A stretch of DNA of 64,000 nt from contig NC_017098.1 of assembly GCF_000242595.2 (NCBI RefSeq), positions 620,001 to 684,000 of the forward strand, read 5' to 3'. The first letter of the stretch is position 1; each line of letters starts with the position of its first letter. The position numbers were made by a program, and so were the translations under genes. This stretch comes from Spirochaeta africana DSM 8902 (GTDB lineage: Bacteria; Spirochaetota; Spirochaetia; DSM-27196; DSM-8902). The notes beneath the pieces were generated by a model. That model ran no database searches and was not told where the DNA came from. It saw only the letters and a list, made by a program, of their open reading frames with translations. Positions 24,780 to 32,680 of this stretch are shown in pieces.

Positions 24780-25790
24780 ATGGCTAATTTACAGACAACG
24801 TATATGGGGATTCCGGTTCGGAATCCCCTGGTGGTCGGGGCATGCAGCCTGACATCGCACATGGACTCGATCAAAAAGGTGGAGGAGGCCGGTGCCGGGG
24901 CGCTGGTTATCAGTTCGCTGTTCGAGGAGCAGATCAATCTGCAGAAAGCTCGTATGGAAGAAGAGCTTTCGATGCATGACAATCTGGATGCCGAGATGGG
25001 CGATCTCTTTCCTGATGTTGAGCATGGTGGCCCGCAGGAGCATCTGTACTGGGTCAAAAAGGCCAAAGAGGCCGTCTCTATCCCGGTTATCGCCAGCCTG
25101 AACTGTACAGCGGAGGCCACCTGGGTCGAATGGGCAAAAAAGCTTGAGGATACCGGGGTAGATGGTCTTGAGCTGAACTTTTTTGCGCTTCCGCTGGATG
25201 CCGACCAGACCGCAGAGGCGGTGGAGTCGCAGCAGCTGCGGATTCTGCAGTTGGTGCTTGGAGCGGTCAAGGTGCCGGTTTCGGTCAAGCTGAGTCCTTT
25301 CTATACCAGTCCGCTGAATGTGGTAAAGCGCATGAGCGAGGCCGGGGTAAAGGGGGCTGTGCTGTTTAACCGGATGTTTCATCCGACCTTCGATATAGAG
25401 AAGGAGGCTAGCCGAACCCCGTTCAATCTCTCGCACTCAGATGACCATCGGCTGCCGCTGCGCTATGCCGGGCTGCTGCACGATGCGGTTTCGCTTGATG
25501 TGTGTTCCTCGAACGGTATTCATTCCTCGAAGGATGCAGTCGAGGTGCTGCTGGCTGGGGCCCAGGTGTTCCAGGTGGTGAGTACCCTGTATAAAAACAA
25601 GCTCGAGGTGATTCAGTCTATTGTGGGCGGTATAGAAAAGTGGATGGATGGCAAAGGATATGCCGATCTGGATGCTTTCCGCGGCAAGCTGAGTGCCAAA
25701 AACACCAATGATCGCTGGGACTATCGTCGGGCACAGTACGTGCGGACGTTGCTTAATGCAGATCAGCATGTGGCGCGACCGGCTCTTTAG
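24780..25790 (+). CDS. Dihydroorotate dehydrogenase-like flavoprotein (paralogue 2)
   Basis: 336 residues, same fold and layout as the gene at 19757-20731: GIPVRNPLVVGACSLTSH, VPVSVKLSPFYTSP, VLFNRMFHPTFDI and SNGIHSSKDAVEVLLAGA. The PyrD catalytic loop is replaced by LNFFALPLDAD, with no Cys-Pro-Asn. At the FMN Lys position this copy has VISSLFEEQ (Ser) where paralogue 1 has VIKSLFQEE. It starts 14 bp after the PFOR stop with AAAGGAGA, so the two are almost certainly one operon ending at the terminator at 25815. The tight linkage suggests a function with PFOR, for example as electron acceptor or in use of a related 2-oxo acid; the actual reaction is unknown. Confidence 0.82.
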   Translation: MANLQTTYMGIPVRNPLVVGACSLTSHMDSIKKVEEAGAGALVISSLFEEQINLQKARMEEELSMHDNLDAEMGDLFPDVEHGGPQEHLYWVKKAKEAVSIPVIASLNCTAEATWVEWAKKLEDTGVDGLELNFFALPLDADQTAEAVESQQLRILQLVLGAVKVPVSVKLSPFYTSPLNVVKRMSEAGVKGAVLFNRMFHPTFDIEKEASRTPFNLSHSDDHRLPLRYAGLLHDAVSLDVCSSNGIHSSKDAVEVLLAGAQVFQVVSTLYKNKLEVIQSIVGGIEKWMDGKGYADLDAFRGKLSAKNTNDRWDYRRAQYVRTLLNADQHVARPAL

Positions 25791-25814
25791 TCACCGCGTC
25801 TGTCCGAGTGCAAG

Positions 25815-25841
25815 CCTCCGGCAATGCCGGAGGTTTTTTTT
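25815..25841 (+). terminator. Rho-independent terminator of the PFOR operon
   Basis: CCTCCGGC (25815-25822) pairs with GCCGGAGG (25826-25833) around AAT, followed by eight T. Confidence 0.93.
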
Positions 25842-25850
25842 ATAATCATG

Positions 25851-25879
25851 TTGACAGCAAAATCGATGTCTGCTATATT
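25851..25879 (+). promoter_or_regulatory. Strong sigma70 promoter for tRNA-Thr/tRNA-Trp/secE/nusG
   Basis: Perfect TTGACA (25851-25856), 17-base spacer, TATATT (25874-25879). The first tRNA begins 18 bp after the -10. It starts the long run of translation and transcription genes. Confidence 0.85.
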
Positions 25880-25896
25880 TCGCGAACAGTTCACCA

Positions 25897-25968
25897 GCCC
25901 CTGTAGCTCAGCGGTAGAGCACCACCATGGTAAGGTGGGGGTCATCGGTTCAAGTCCGATCGGGGGCT
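25897..25968 (+). tRNA. tRNA-Thr (anticodon GGT)
   Basis: Full cloverleaf: acceptor GCCCCTG/CGGGGGC, D-arm GCTC...GAGC, anticodon stem CCACC/GGTGG with loop ATGGTAA (anticodon GGT), T-arm ATCGG-TTCAAGT-CCGAT, discriminator T. CCA is not encoded. Confidence 0.95.
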
Positions 25969-25990
25969 CTCATCCTAGGATGAAACACAA

Positions 25991-26064
25991 AGGCCAGTAG
26001 CTCCAATTGGTAGAGCGGCGGTCTCCAAAACCGCATGTTGTAGGTTCGAATCCTGCCTGGCCTG
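25991..26064 (+). tRNA. tRNA-Trp (anticodon CCA)
   Basis: Acceptor AGGCCAG/CTGGCCT, D-arm with GCTC..., anticodon stem GCGGT/ACCGC with loop CTCCAAA (anticodon CCA), T-loop TTCGAAT, discriminator G. CCA is not encoded. It lies 15 bp before secE, the tRNA-Trp/secE/nusG order seen in many bacteria. Confidence 0.95.
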
Positions 26065-26079
26065 AGAACGAGGTGGTGC

Positions 26080-26259
26080 ATGAAAAAGTTGGTACAATTC
26101 TTTAAAGACAGCGCCGCCGAGCTCAAGAAGGTTGTGTGGCCGACAAGGGATGAAGTGATATCTAATACCAAGGTAGTGCTTGTCTCCGTTGTCATTATCG
26201 CAGCGGCTTTGGGCTTGGTTGACTTTCTGTTTGTTTCGGCCATCGACCTGATTTTCTAG
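26080..26259 (+). CDS. secE: Preprotein translocase subunit SecE
   Basis: 59 residues. The amphipathic N-terminal helix [20 protein letters not shown] contains the conserved KKVxWPTR motif, followed by a single membrane helix (about 30-50). It is the small essential clamp of the SecYEG channel. GAGGTGG lies upstream of the ATG at 26080. It is followed 10 bp later by nusG. Confidence 0.95.
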   Translation: MKKLVQFFKDSAAELKKVVWPTRDEVISNTKVVLVSVVIIAAALGLVDFLFVSAIDLIF

Positions 26260-26269
26260 GGTTATTTTA

Positions 26270-26824
26270 ATGGCGAAAAACTGGTATGTCCTGCACGTCT
26301 TTTCCGGGCACGAAAACAAGATTGAAAAGTTAATGCGGATCGCAATCGACAGCGGTGAATTCGGTGATCATCTTACTGATGTAAAGGTGCCGTCGGAGCA
26401 GGTTGTTGAGGTTCGTGACGGCAAGAAAAAGGTTTCGAACAAGAAGTTTCTTCCCGGATATATCCTGGTGGAGATGGATCTGCCGGATATCGGCTGGAAG
26501 AATGTGTGTTCACGGGTTCGCCGTATCCAGGGCGTTACCGGCTTTGTCGGTTCCGGGTCCAATATGAAGCCGCAGCCGATTTCCAAGGAAGAGGTCCGAT
26601 CCATTCTGCAGAAGTCGGGTGAATTCAAGGGTGAAAAGGTTCTGCGGCCCAAGCAGACCTTTGTTGTCGGGGAGTCGGTGCGAGTTACCGACGGGCCCTT
26701 CAGTACCTTTACCGGTACGGTGGACGAGGTTAACCAGGAGAAGGGTAAGCTGCGTGTAATGGTCGGGATCTTTGGCCGTGCCACGCCGGTTGAGGTTGAT
26801 TTTCTGCAGGTGGAAAAAATCTGA
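26270..26824 (+). CDS. nusG: Transcription termination/antitermination factor NusG
   Basis: 184 residues. The N-terminal NGN domain begins [14 protein letters not shown] and contains [13 protein letters not shown]. The C-terminal KOW domain begins [19 protein letters not shown]. It binds RNA polymerase and couples it to Rho or the ribosome. There is no extra domain II insertion of the kind seen in Thermotoga or Aquifex. It starts 10 bp after secE. Confidence 0.97.
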   Translation: MAKNWYVLHVFSGHENKIEKLMRIAIDSGEFGDHLTDVKVPSEQVVEVRDGKKKVSNKKFLPGYILVEMDLPDIGWKNVCSRVRRIQGVTGFVGSGSNMKPQPISKEEVRSILQKSGEFKGEKVLRPKQTFVVGESVRVTDGPFSTFTGTVDEVNQEKGKLRVMVGIFGRATPVEVDFLQVEKI

Positions 26825-26852
26825 ATATGTTGTCCCTCGTAGAGGGGCAGTT

Positions 26853-26880
26853 GGGAGTCACAGCTGGCCTGTGACGATAG
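26853..26880 (+). promoter_or_regulatory. Candidate L1 autoregulatory site in the rplK leader
   Basis: GGGAG (26853-26857) leads into the stem GTCACAG/CTGTGAC (26857-26863 with 26869-26875), followed by GATAG. A stem flanked by GGGAG on the left and a GAU-type sequence on the right is the general form of L1-binding mimics before L11-L1 operons. A smaller hairpin CCCTC-GTA-GAGGG (26834-26846) precedes it. Confidence 0.45.
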
Positions 26881-26900
26881 AACCACACATGGAGTAACAC

Positions 26901-27332
26901 ATGGCAAAGAAGAAAGTGACCGCAGTAATCAAGCTGCAGGTTCCTGCTGGCAAGGCGACGCCGGCGCCCCCTGTCGGGCCGGCACTCGGTCCGCACGGGG
27001 TCAGTGCGCCCCAGTTTGTCCAGCAGTTCAATGATGTGACCAGCAAGTTTGAGCCTGGTCTCACTATCCCGGTCGAGATTACGGTCTACGCCGACCGCAG
27101 TTTCACGTTTATCACCAAGACCCCGCCGGCAGCAGTGCTTATCAAGAAGGCGCTTGGTCTGGCGACTGCGTCTGCCGAGCCGCACAAGGTCAAGGTCGGT
27201 ACCCTCAGTCAGGAGCAGCTGACCTCGATTGCCGAGACCAAGCTGCCAGACCTGAATGCAAACGATATTGAAGCTGCCAAGCGCATTGTTGCTGGTACCG
27301 CCCGCAGCATGGGTGTGCAGGTGGAGGCGTAG
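26901..27332 (+). CDS. rplK: 50S ribosomal protein L11
   Basis: 143 residues, the usual length. [23 protein letters not shown] and the FVQQFND segment are hallmark L11 sequences, with [13 protein letters not shown] in the linker to the RNA-binding domain. It forms the GTPase-associated stalk base with 23S rRNA. GGAGTAA lies before the ATG. It is followed by rplA after a single base. Confidence 0.97.
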   Translation: MAKKKVTAVIKLQVPAGKATPAPPVGPALGPHGVSAPQFVQQFNDVTSKFEPGLTIPVEITVYADRSFTFITKTPPAAVLIKKALGLATASAEPHKVKVGTLSQEQLTSIAETKLPDLNANDIEAAKRIVAGTARSMGVQVEA

Positions 27333-27333
27333 T

Positions 27334-28002
27334 ATGAAGCGTGGAAAGAAGTTTATCGAGGCACAGCAGCAGGTGGACCGCGAGCGCCAGTATCCGCTTG
27401 ATGAGGCGCTGCAGCTGGTCAAGAAGGTTGCGTTTGCGAAGTTCGACGAGACCGTAGAGTTGGCCATGAATCTGAACGTAAAAAAGAGCACCACGGTGCG
27501 TGATACGGTCGTTCTTCCTCACCAGTTTACCGGTGAAAAGAAGGTGCTGGTGTTCGCCAAGGGCGACAAGGCGCAAGAAGCCAGGGACGCCGGTGCGGCC
27601 TACGTTGGTGATGATGATCTGATTCAGAAGATCCGTGACGGCTGGATGGATTTTGATGTGGCTGTTGCAACCCCGGACATGATGAAGGATGTCGGGCGGC
27701 TCGGTCCGATTCTTGGGCGTCGCGGTCTGATGCCGAACCCCAAGACCCAGACTGTTACCATGGATGTTGCCGGGGCGCTGGCTGAGTTGCGCAAAGGTCG
27801 TGTCGAGTTCCGCTCCGACAAGACCGGGGTGGTTCATCTTGCAGTCGGGAAGGTTTCCATGGACGCAGCCAAGATTGCTGAGAACATCAATCTGGTCCTG
27901 AGCGAGGTGGAAAAGAAACGCCCGTCCGACACCAAGGGCGATTTTATTCAGACAGTAGCGGTATCCTCTACCATGGGCCCTGGCGTCCGTGTTGGACTGT
28001 AG
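27334..28002 (+). CDS. rplA: 50S ribosomal protein L1
   Basis: 222 residues. [15 protein letters not shown] and the N-terminal [22 protein letters not shown] are typical L1 segments. It builds the mobile L1 stalk and probably represses its own operon through the leader site before rplK. The ATG at 27334 lies one base after the rplK stop (TAGTATG), so translational coupling is likely; the longer frame from 27256 lies inside rplK. Confidence 0.97.
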   Translation: MKRGKKFIEAQQQVDRERQYPLDEALQLVKKVAFAKFDETVELAMNLNVKKSTTVRDTVVLPHQFTGEKKVLVFAKGDKAQEARDAGAAYVGDDDLIQKIRDGWMDFDVAVATPDMMKDVGRLGPILGRRGLMPNPKTQTVTMDVAGALAELRKGRVEFRSDKTGVVHLAVGKVSMDAAKIAENINLVLSEVEKKRPSDTKGDFIQTVAVSSTMGPGVRVGL

Positions 28003-28014
28003 TGAGGTGTTGAT

Positions 28015-28551
28015 ATGAGCGAATACGTAACACGAGTTAATGAATCCAAGAAAGAAGCTGTTGCGCGCCTCAAGGAGATGTTCTCCGAGACGCAGGACTT
28101 CTTTTTTGCTGATTATCGCGGGATGTCGGTTGATCAGATTACCCAGCTCCGGCGCAAGCTGCGCGAGAACAATGCGGAGTTCCGGGTGGTCAAGAATCGC
28201 TACGCAAAGATTGCGCTGCAACAGCTTGAAAAGCCGGATGTTTCAGAGTACCTTGTTGGCCCCACTGCGATGGCCCTTTCTATGGGTGATTCCAGTGCGG
28301 TAGCAAAAGAGATATATGCCCTTACCAAGGACTGGTCACTCGAGGTGAAAGGCGGCATCGTGGACGGTAACGTCTTCGATTCTGCCCAGGTGGAGGCATT
28401 CTCCAAGCTGCCGGGTCGCATGGAGCTGTTGGCTATGCTCATGGGTACCATGAATGCGCCGGTGCAGAACTTTGTGTATGCGCTTAATGCGGTGCCAACC
28501 AAGCTGGTGCGCACCCTGCAGGCTGTAGCTGATCAAAAGGCTGCTCAGTAA
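28015..28551 (+). CDS. rplJ: 50S ribosomal protein L10
   Basis: 178 residues. The N-terminal rRNA-binding part has FFFADYRGMSVDQITQLRRKLR and VVKNRYAKIAL. The C-terminal helices, which bind L12 dimers, follow. It anchors the L12 stalk. Only 12 bp separate it from rplA, so an L10-type leader, if present, would have to lie within rplA. Confidence 0.96.
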   Translation: MSEYVTRVNESKKEAVARLKEMFSETQDFFFADYRGMSVDQITQLRRKLRENNAEFRVVKNRYAKIALQQLEKPDVSEYLVGPTAMALSMGDSSAVAKEIYALTKDWSLEVKGGIVDGNVFDSAQVEAFSKLPGRMELLAMLMGTMNAPVQNFVYALNAVPTKLVRTLQAVADQKAAQ

Positions 28552-28563
28552 ACAAGAAAAATC

Positions 28564-28605
28564 GTCCGCGTTAGTCTTCACGTGTGAAGCCATGCTATCG
28601 CGGAC
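28564..28605 (+). promoter_or_regulatory. Hairpin between rplJ and rplL
   Basis: GTCCGCG (28564-28570) pairs with CGCGGAC (28599-28605), enclosing a second stem CTTCAC/GTGAAG (28576-28581 with 28584-28589). There is no T-run. It may help set the high L12:L10 ratio by RNA processing or by opening the rplL start region. Confidence 0.5.
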
Positions 28606-28629
28606 AGAAAATTACAAGGAGAAGATAAT

Positions 28630-29013
28630 ATGGCAATTTCCAAAGACGAGATTCTGGATGCAATCGCGGGCATGACTGTGCTCGAGGTATCCGAGCTGGT
28701 AAAGGCAATGGAAGAGAAGTTTGGCGTAACTGCTGCTGCTCCCGTTGCAGTTGCTGCTGCCGGCGCTGCTGGTGGTGCTGCTGAGGCTGCCGAAGAGCAG
28801 TCCGAGTTTGATGTGATCCTGAAGGGTATCGCCGATGGCAAGAAGATTCCGGTAATCAAGGAAGTTCGTGCTATCACCGGTCTGGGCCTGAAGGAAGCCA
28901 AGGAGCTGGTTGAGGCCGGCGGCAAGGCTGTCAAGGAAGGGGTCGACAAGAAGACCGCTGACGAGCTCAAGGAAAAGCTGGAAGCAGCCGGCGCTGAAGT
29001 TGAGCTTAAGTAA
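28630..29013 (+). CDS. rplL: 50S ribosomal protein L7/L12
   Basis: 127 residues. The N-terminal dimerisation region (about 1-35) is followed by an Ala/Gly/Val-rich hinge (about 38-55). The C-terminal factor-binding domain has EKSEFDVIL-type and [21 protein letters not shown] segments. It is the multicopy stalk protein that recruits translation GTPases. AAGGAGAAG precedes the ATG. Confidence 0.97.
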   Translation: MAISKDEILDAIAGMTVLEVSELVKAMEEKFGVTAAAPVAVAAAGAAGGAAEAAEEQSEFDVILKGIADGKKIPVIKEVRAITGLGLKEAKELVEAGGKAVKEGVDKKTADELKEKLEAAGAEVELK

Positions 29014-29042
29014 GGCGACTACGATATACTTGGTTCGCAACT

Positions 29043-29083
29043 CACAGGGCCACCGGGCGCATCTTGCGTCGGTGGTCTCTGTG
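29043..29083 (+). promoter_or_regulatory. Hairpin between rplL and rpoB, possible attenuator
   Basis: CACAGGGCCACCG (29043-29055) pairs with CGGTGGTCTCTGTG (29070-29083) with one unpaired position, around an inner GCGCA-TCT-TGCGT stem. There is no T-run, so it would act as a pause, processing site or partial attenuator, as known between rplL and rpoB in other bacteria. Confidence 0.5.
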
Positions 29084-29171
29084 TGTCCGGGAGGCGGGGT
29101 GGCTGTGTCGCTTTCCGGATATCTCGCGCATTGTGCGCGTCAGCATGGCCAAAATCCTACGGGGGTGATCA

Positions 29172-32100
29172 ATGTTCGATAGAACGCAGACCATTACACG
29201 AGAGACGGTTGGAGAAGGACGAGACCCGGTGGTGCAGCTGCCGGATCTCGTTGGTGTACAGCTGTCGTCTTACGAGCGCTTTCTGCAGCGTGAGAAGCTG
29301 TTGAACGGGCAGCCGGTAGATAAACAGGGTCTGGAAGAGGTTTTTCAAGCGATCTTCCCGATTGAGAGTCCGGCCGGCGACATGCGCCTTGAGTACGATC
29401 ATTACTCGCTTGATGAAGCAAATATCAAGTTCAGCGAGGCAGAGTGCAAGCTGAAGGGACATACCTATGCGGTGCCGCTCAAGGCCCGGATCAATCTTGT
29501 GTTCCTGGAAACGGGGGAGATCCGGCAGAAAGACATCTACATGGGCGATATCCCGCTCATGACCGATCGGGGCACCTTTATCATTAATGGTGCCGAGCGC
29601 GTCGTAGTCAGTCAGATTCATCGCTCGCCTGGTGTTATCTTCTCCCATGAGAAGGGCGTCTACAGCTCCCGGATAATTCCTTATCGGGGTTCCTGGCTCG
29701 AGTTCGAGATCGATCAGAAGAAAGAACTGATCTATGCCAAGATCGATCGCAAGAAGCGTATCCTCGGTACACTGTTTCTGCGTGCTCTCGGCTTTGAAAC
29801 CCGCGAGGCGTTGATCGATCTGTTCTACCAGAAGAAGACCATCAAGCTGTCGGACTCCCGCGCAGACAAAGAGCAGTATGTCGGGAATGTGCTGTCGAAT
29901 GCGGTATACCTGGGCGAAGGGGATGAGCGTAAGAAGCTCTACCGGGCTGGTGACAAGCTGCATCCCCATGATATCGACGAGCTGTTGCACTCGGGTATCA
30001 GCGAGGTGCAGATTATCGATACCGATCACCCTGATTCACTGCACTCTGATATCATACTGAACTGTTTTGATCGCGAAGAATCAAAGTTTACTCACTCCGA
30101 CAGCGATGGTGACGAGCCTACCCGTGAGGAGGCCCTTACGGCTGTCTACAGTGTGCTCATGCCTGGCGAGCCGATTACCCTGGAGGGGGCCGAGAAGGAC
30201 TTTCAGTCCATGTTTTTTACCTCGCGCCGCTACGATCTGGGGCGGGTTGGTCGCTACAAGCTGAACAAGAAGTTTGATTACGAAACCCCGACAGAGGAGC
30301 ATATCCTTACCAAGGAAGACATCGTAAATACGATGCACTACCTTATCAAGGTGTATATTGGCGAGTCTTCGGTGGATGATATCGACCATCTTGGTAACCG
30401 CCGTGTGCGTTCTGTTGGTGAATTGCTGGGTAACCAGCTTAAAACTGCTTTCAGCCGCATGGAGCGTATCGCCAAGGAGCGGATGTCGCTCAAGGATACC
30501 GACACCATCAAGCCGCAGGATCTGGCCTCGATCAAGCCGATCGTTGCCGCGATCAAGGAGTTCTTCGGCAGTTCACAGCTCTCACAGTTCATGGATCAGG
30601 TGAATCCGCTTTCCGAGCTGACCCACAAGCGTCGCTTGAATGCCCTTGGCCCTGGCGGTCTTACCCGCGATCGTGCCGGTTTCGAGGTGCGTGATGTTCA
30701 CTATACCCACTACGGGCGTATGTGTCCGATCGAGACCCCGGAAGGCCCGAATATCGGGCTGATCGTCAGCCTGGCTAACTACACCCGCGTGAACGACTAC
30801 GGTTTCCTGGAGACCCCCTATCGCCGGGTTGTAGACGGTGTTGCAACCGATCAGGTCGAGTATCTCTCGGCAATGGATGAAGAGAAATTCTATATTGCTC
30901 AGGCGAATGCCCCGCTGAACGATAAGGGGCGGTTCGAGTCGGATATGGTTTCGGTACGCCGGAACGGTGACTACACCACCAAGCCGCCAGAGGATATCCA
31001 GTATATGGATGTGTCGCCCAAGCAGGTTATTTCGGTTTCGGCTTCGCTAATTCCTTTCCTGGAGCATGACGATGCCAACCGTGCCCTGATGGGTTCAAAC
31101 ATGCAGCGTCAGGCGGTGCCGCTGGTATACCCTGAGCCGCCGCTGGTCGGTACCGGAATGGAGGGTAAGACCGCCTATGATTCCGGCGTGGTGCAGCGCG
31201 CCAAACGGGCCGGGGTGGTAGAGTACGTAACCTCCGAGGTGATCCGGATAGCGCCGGATGGTGCCAAGAAGTCCGGTCAGCTTGACGAGTATCCATTGTT
31301 AAAGTATTCACGCACCAACCAGGACACCTGCTACAATCAGCGCCCGATCGTTACCCCGGGTCAGCATGTGGATGCCGGGGCGGTTATCGCCGACGGTCCC
31401 TCCACCTATCAGGGTGAGCTGGCGCTCGGGAAAAACATCCTGATCGGCTTTGTGCCCTGGAACGGCTACAACTACGAGGATGCTGTTCTTATCTCCGAGA
31501 AGATCGTCAAAGAGGATGTCTTTACCTCGATTCACATCAAGGAATTCACCATTGATGTTCGAGAGACCAAGCTCGGGGTTGAAAAGCTGACCCGTGACAT
31601 TCCGAATACCTCGGAAAAATCCCTGGACCAGCTGGATGAAGAAGGCATTATCCGGGTTGGCGCCAAGGTTCAGTCCGGGAGTATTCTGGTTGGTAAGGTA
31701 ACCCCCAAGTCTGAAAGTGAGACTACCCCGGAGTTCAAGCTGCTGAATTCGATTTTCGGGGAAAAGGCGAAAGAGGTTCGTGACAGTTCCCTCAAGATTC
31801 CGCACGGCTATGACGGCACCGTAATCGATGTGCAGCGCCTGCGCCGCTCCGAGGGAGACGATCTTGCTCCCGGCGTCGAGCAGGTGGTAAAGGTGCTGGT
31901 GGCGACCAAGCGGAAGCTGAAGGAAGGGGACAAGATCGCCGGTCGCCACGGGAACAAGGGGGTAATAGCCCGGGTTCTTCCCGAGGAAGACATGCCGTAT
32001 TTGCCGGATGGCACCCCGCTGGAGCTGTGTTTGAATCCGCTCGGGGTCCCTTCGCGAATGAACCTCGGCCAGCTGCTGGAGACCCAGCTCGGCTGGGCCG

Positions 32101-32672
32101 CAGCGGCCCAGAACAAGTGGTTTGCTACCCATGTGTTCGAATCGGCTTCGGCTCAGGATGTAGCGCGGAAGCTGGAAGAGGCCGGGCTGCCGGGGACTTC
32201 CAAGACGGTCCTGTATGACGGTCGTACCGGCGAGAAGTTTGTAAACGAGGTTATGGTTGGCTACATGTATGTCATCAAGCTGAACCACCTGATTGACGAC
32301 AAGATGCACGCCCGTTCAACCGGTCCGTACTCGCTGGTTACCCAGCAGCCGCTTGGTGGTAAGGCCCAGTTTGGTGGTCAGCGACTGGGTGAGATGGAGG
32401 TATGGGCTCTTGAGGCCTATGGTGCCGCCAATACCCTGCAGGAGCTGTTGACCATCAAGTCCGACGATATGAACGGTCGCGCCAGAATTTACGAGAGTAT
32501 CGTTAAGGGTGAGCCAAGTACTCACGCCGGGGTTCCGGAATCCTTTAATGTTCTTGTTCAGGAGCTGCGAGGGCTGGCTCTCGATATGGCCATTTACGAC
32601 TCCAAGGGTAAGCAGATACCGCTTACCGAGCGCGATGAAGAACTGATTAACCGTCAGGGCAGCAATTTCTAG
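29172..32672 (+). CDS. rpoB: DNA-directed RNA polymerase subunit beta
   Basis: 1166 residues. All main regions are readable, including the rifampicin pocket [55 protein letters not shown] and the C-terminal [24 protein letters not shown]. In the pocket, Asn490 stands at the position of E. coli Ser531 and Val477 at Asn518. Asn at 531 is known from Borrelia and other spirochaetes and is associated with natural rifampicin resistance. It is shorter than E. coli RpoB (1342), lacking lineage-specific inserts. It is followed 8 bp later by rpoC. Confidence 0.98.
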   Translation: MFDRTQTITRETVGEGRDPVVQLPDLVGVQLSSYERFLQREKLLNGQPVDKQGLEEVFQAIFPIESPAGDMRLEYDHYSLDEANIKFSEAECKLKGHTYAVPLKARINLVFLETGEIRQKDIYMGDIPLMTDRGTFIINGAERVVVSQIHRSPGVIFSHEKGVYSSRIIPYRGSWLEFEIDQKKELIYAKIDRKKRILGTLFLRALGFETREALIDLFYQKKTIKLSDSRADKEQYVGNVLSNAVYLGEGDERKKLYRAGDKLHPHDIDELLHSGISEVQIIDTDHPDSLHSDIILNCFDREESKFTHSDSDGDEPTREEALTAVYSVLMPGEPITLEGAEKDFQSMFFTSRRYDLGRVGRYKLNKKFDYETPTEEHILTKEDIVNTMHYLIKVYIGESSVDDIDHLGNRRVRSVGELLGNQLKTAFSRMERIAKERMSLKDTDTIKPQDLASIKPIVAAIKEFFGSSQLSQFMDQVNPLSELTHKRRLNALGPGGLTRDRAGFEVRDVHYTHYGRMCPIETPEGPNIGLIVSLANYTRVNDYGFLETPYRRVVDGVATDQVEYLSAMDEEKFYIAQANAPLNDKGRFESDMVSVRRNGDYTTKPPEDIQYMDVSPKQVISVSASLIPFLEHDDANRALMGSNMQRQAVPLVYPEPPLVGTGMEGKTAYDSGVVQRAKRAGVVEYVTSEVIRIAPDGAKKSGQLDEYPLLKYSRTNQDTCYNQRPIVTPGQHVDAGAVIADGPSTYQGELALGKNILIGFVPWNGYNYEDAVLISEKIVKEDVFTSIHIKEFTIDVRETKLGVEKLTRDIPNTSEKSLDQLDEEGIIRVGAKVQSGSILVGKVTPKSESETTPEFKLLNSIFGEKAKEVRDSSLKIPHGYDGTVIDVQRLRRSEGDDLAPGVEQVVKVLVATKRKLKEGDKIAGRHGNKGVIARVLPEEDMPYLPDGTPLELCLNPLGVPSRMNLGQLLETQLGWAAAAQNKWFATHVFESASAQDVARKLEEAGLPGTSKTVLYDGRTGEKFVNEVMVGYMYVIKLNHLIDDKMHARSTGPYSLVTQQPLGGKAQFGGQRLGEMEVWALEAYGAANTLQELLTIKSDDMNGRARIYESIVKGEPSTHAGVPESFNVLVQELRGLALDMAIYDSKGKQIPLTERDEELINRQGSNF

Positions 32673-32680
32673 GAGGAAAG

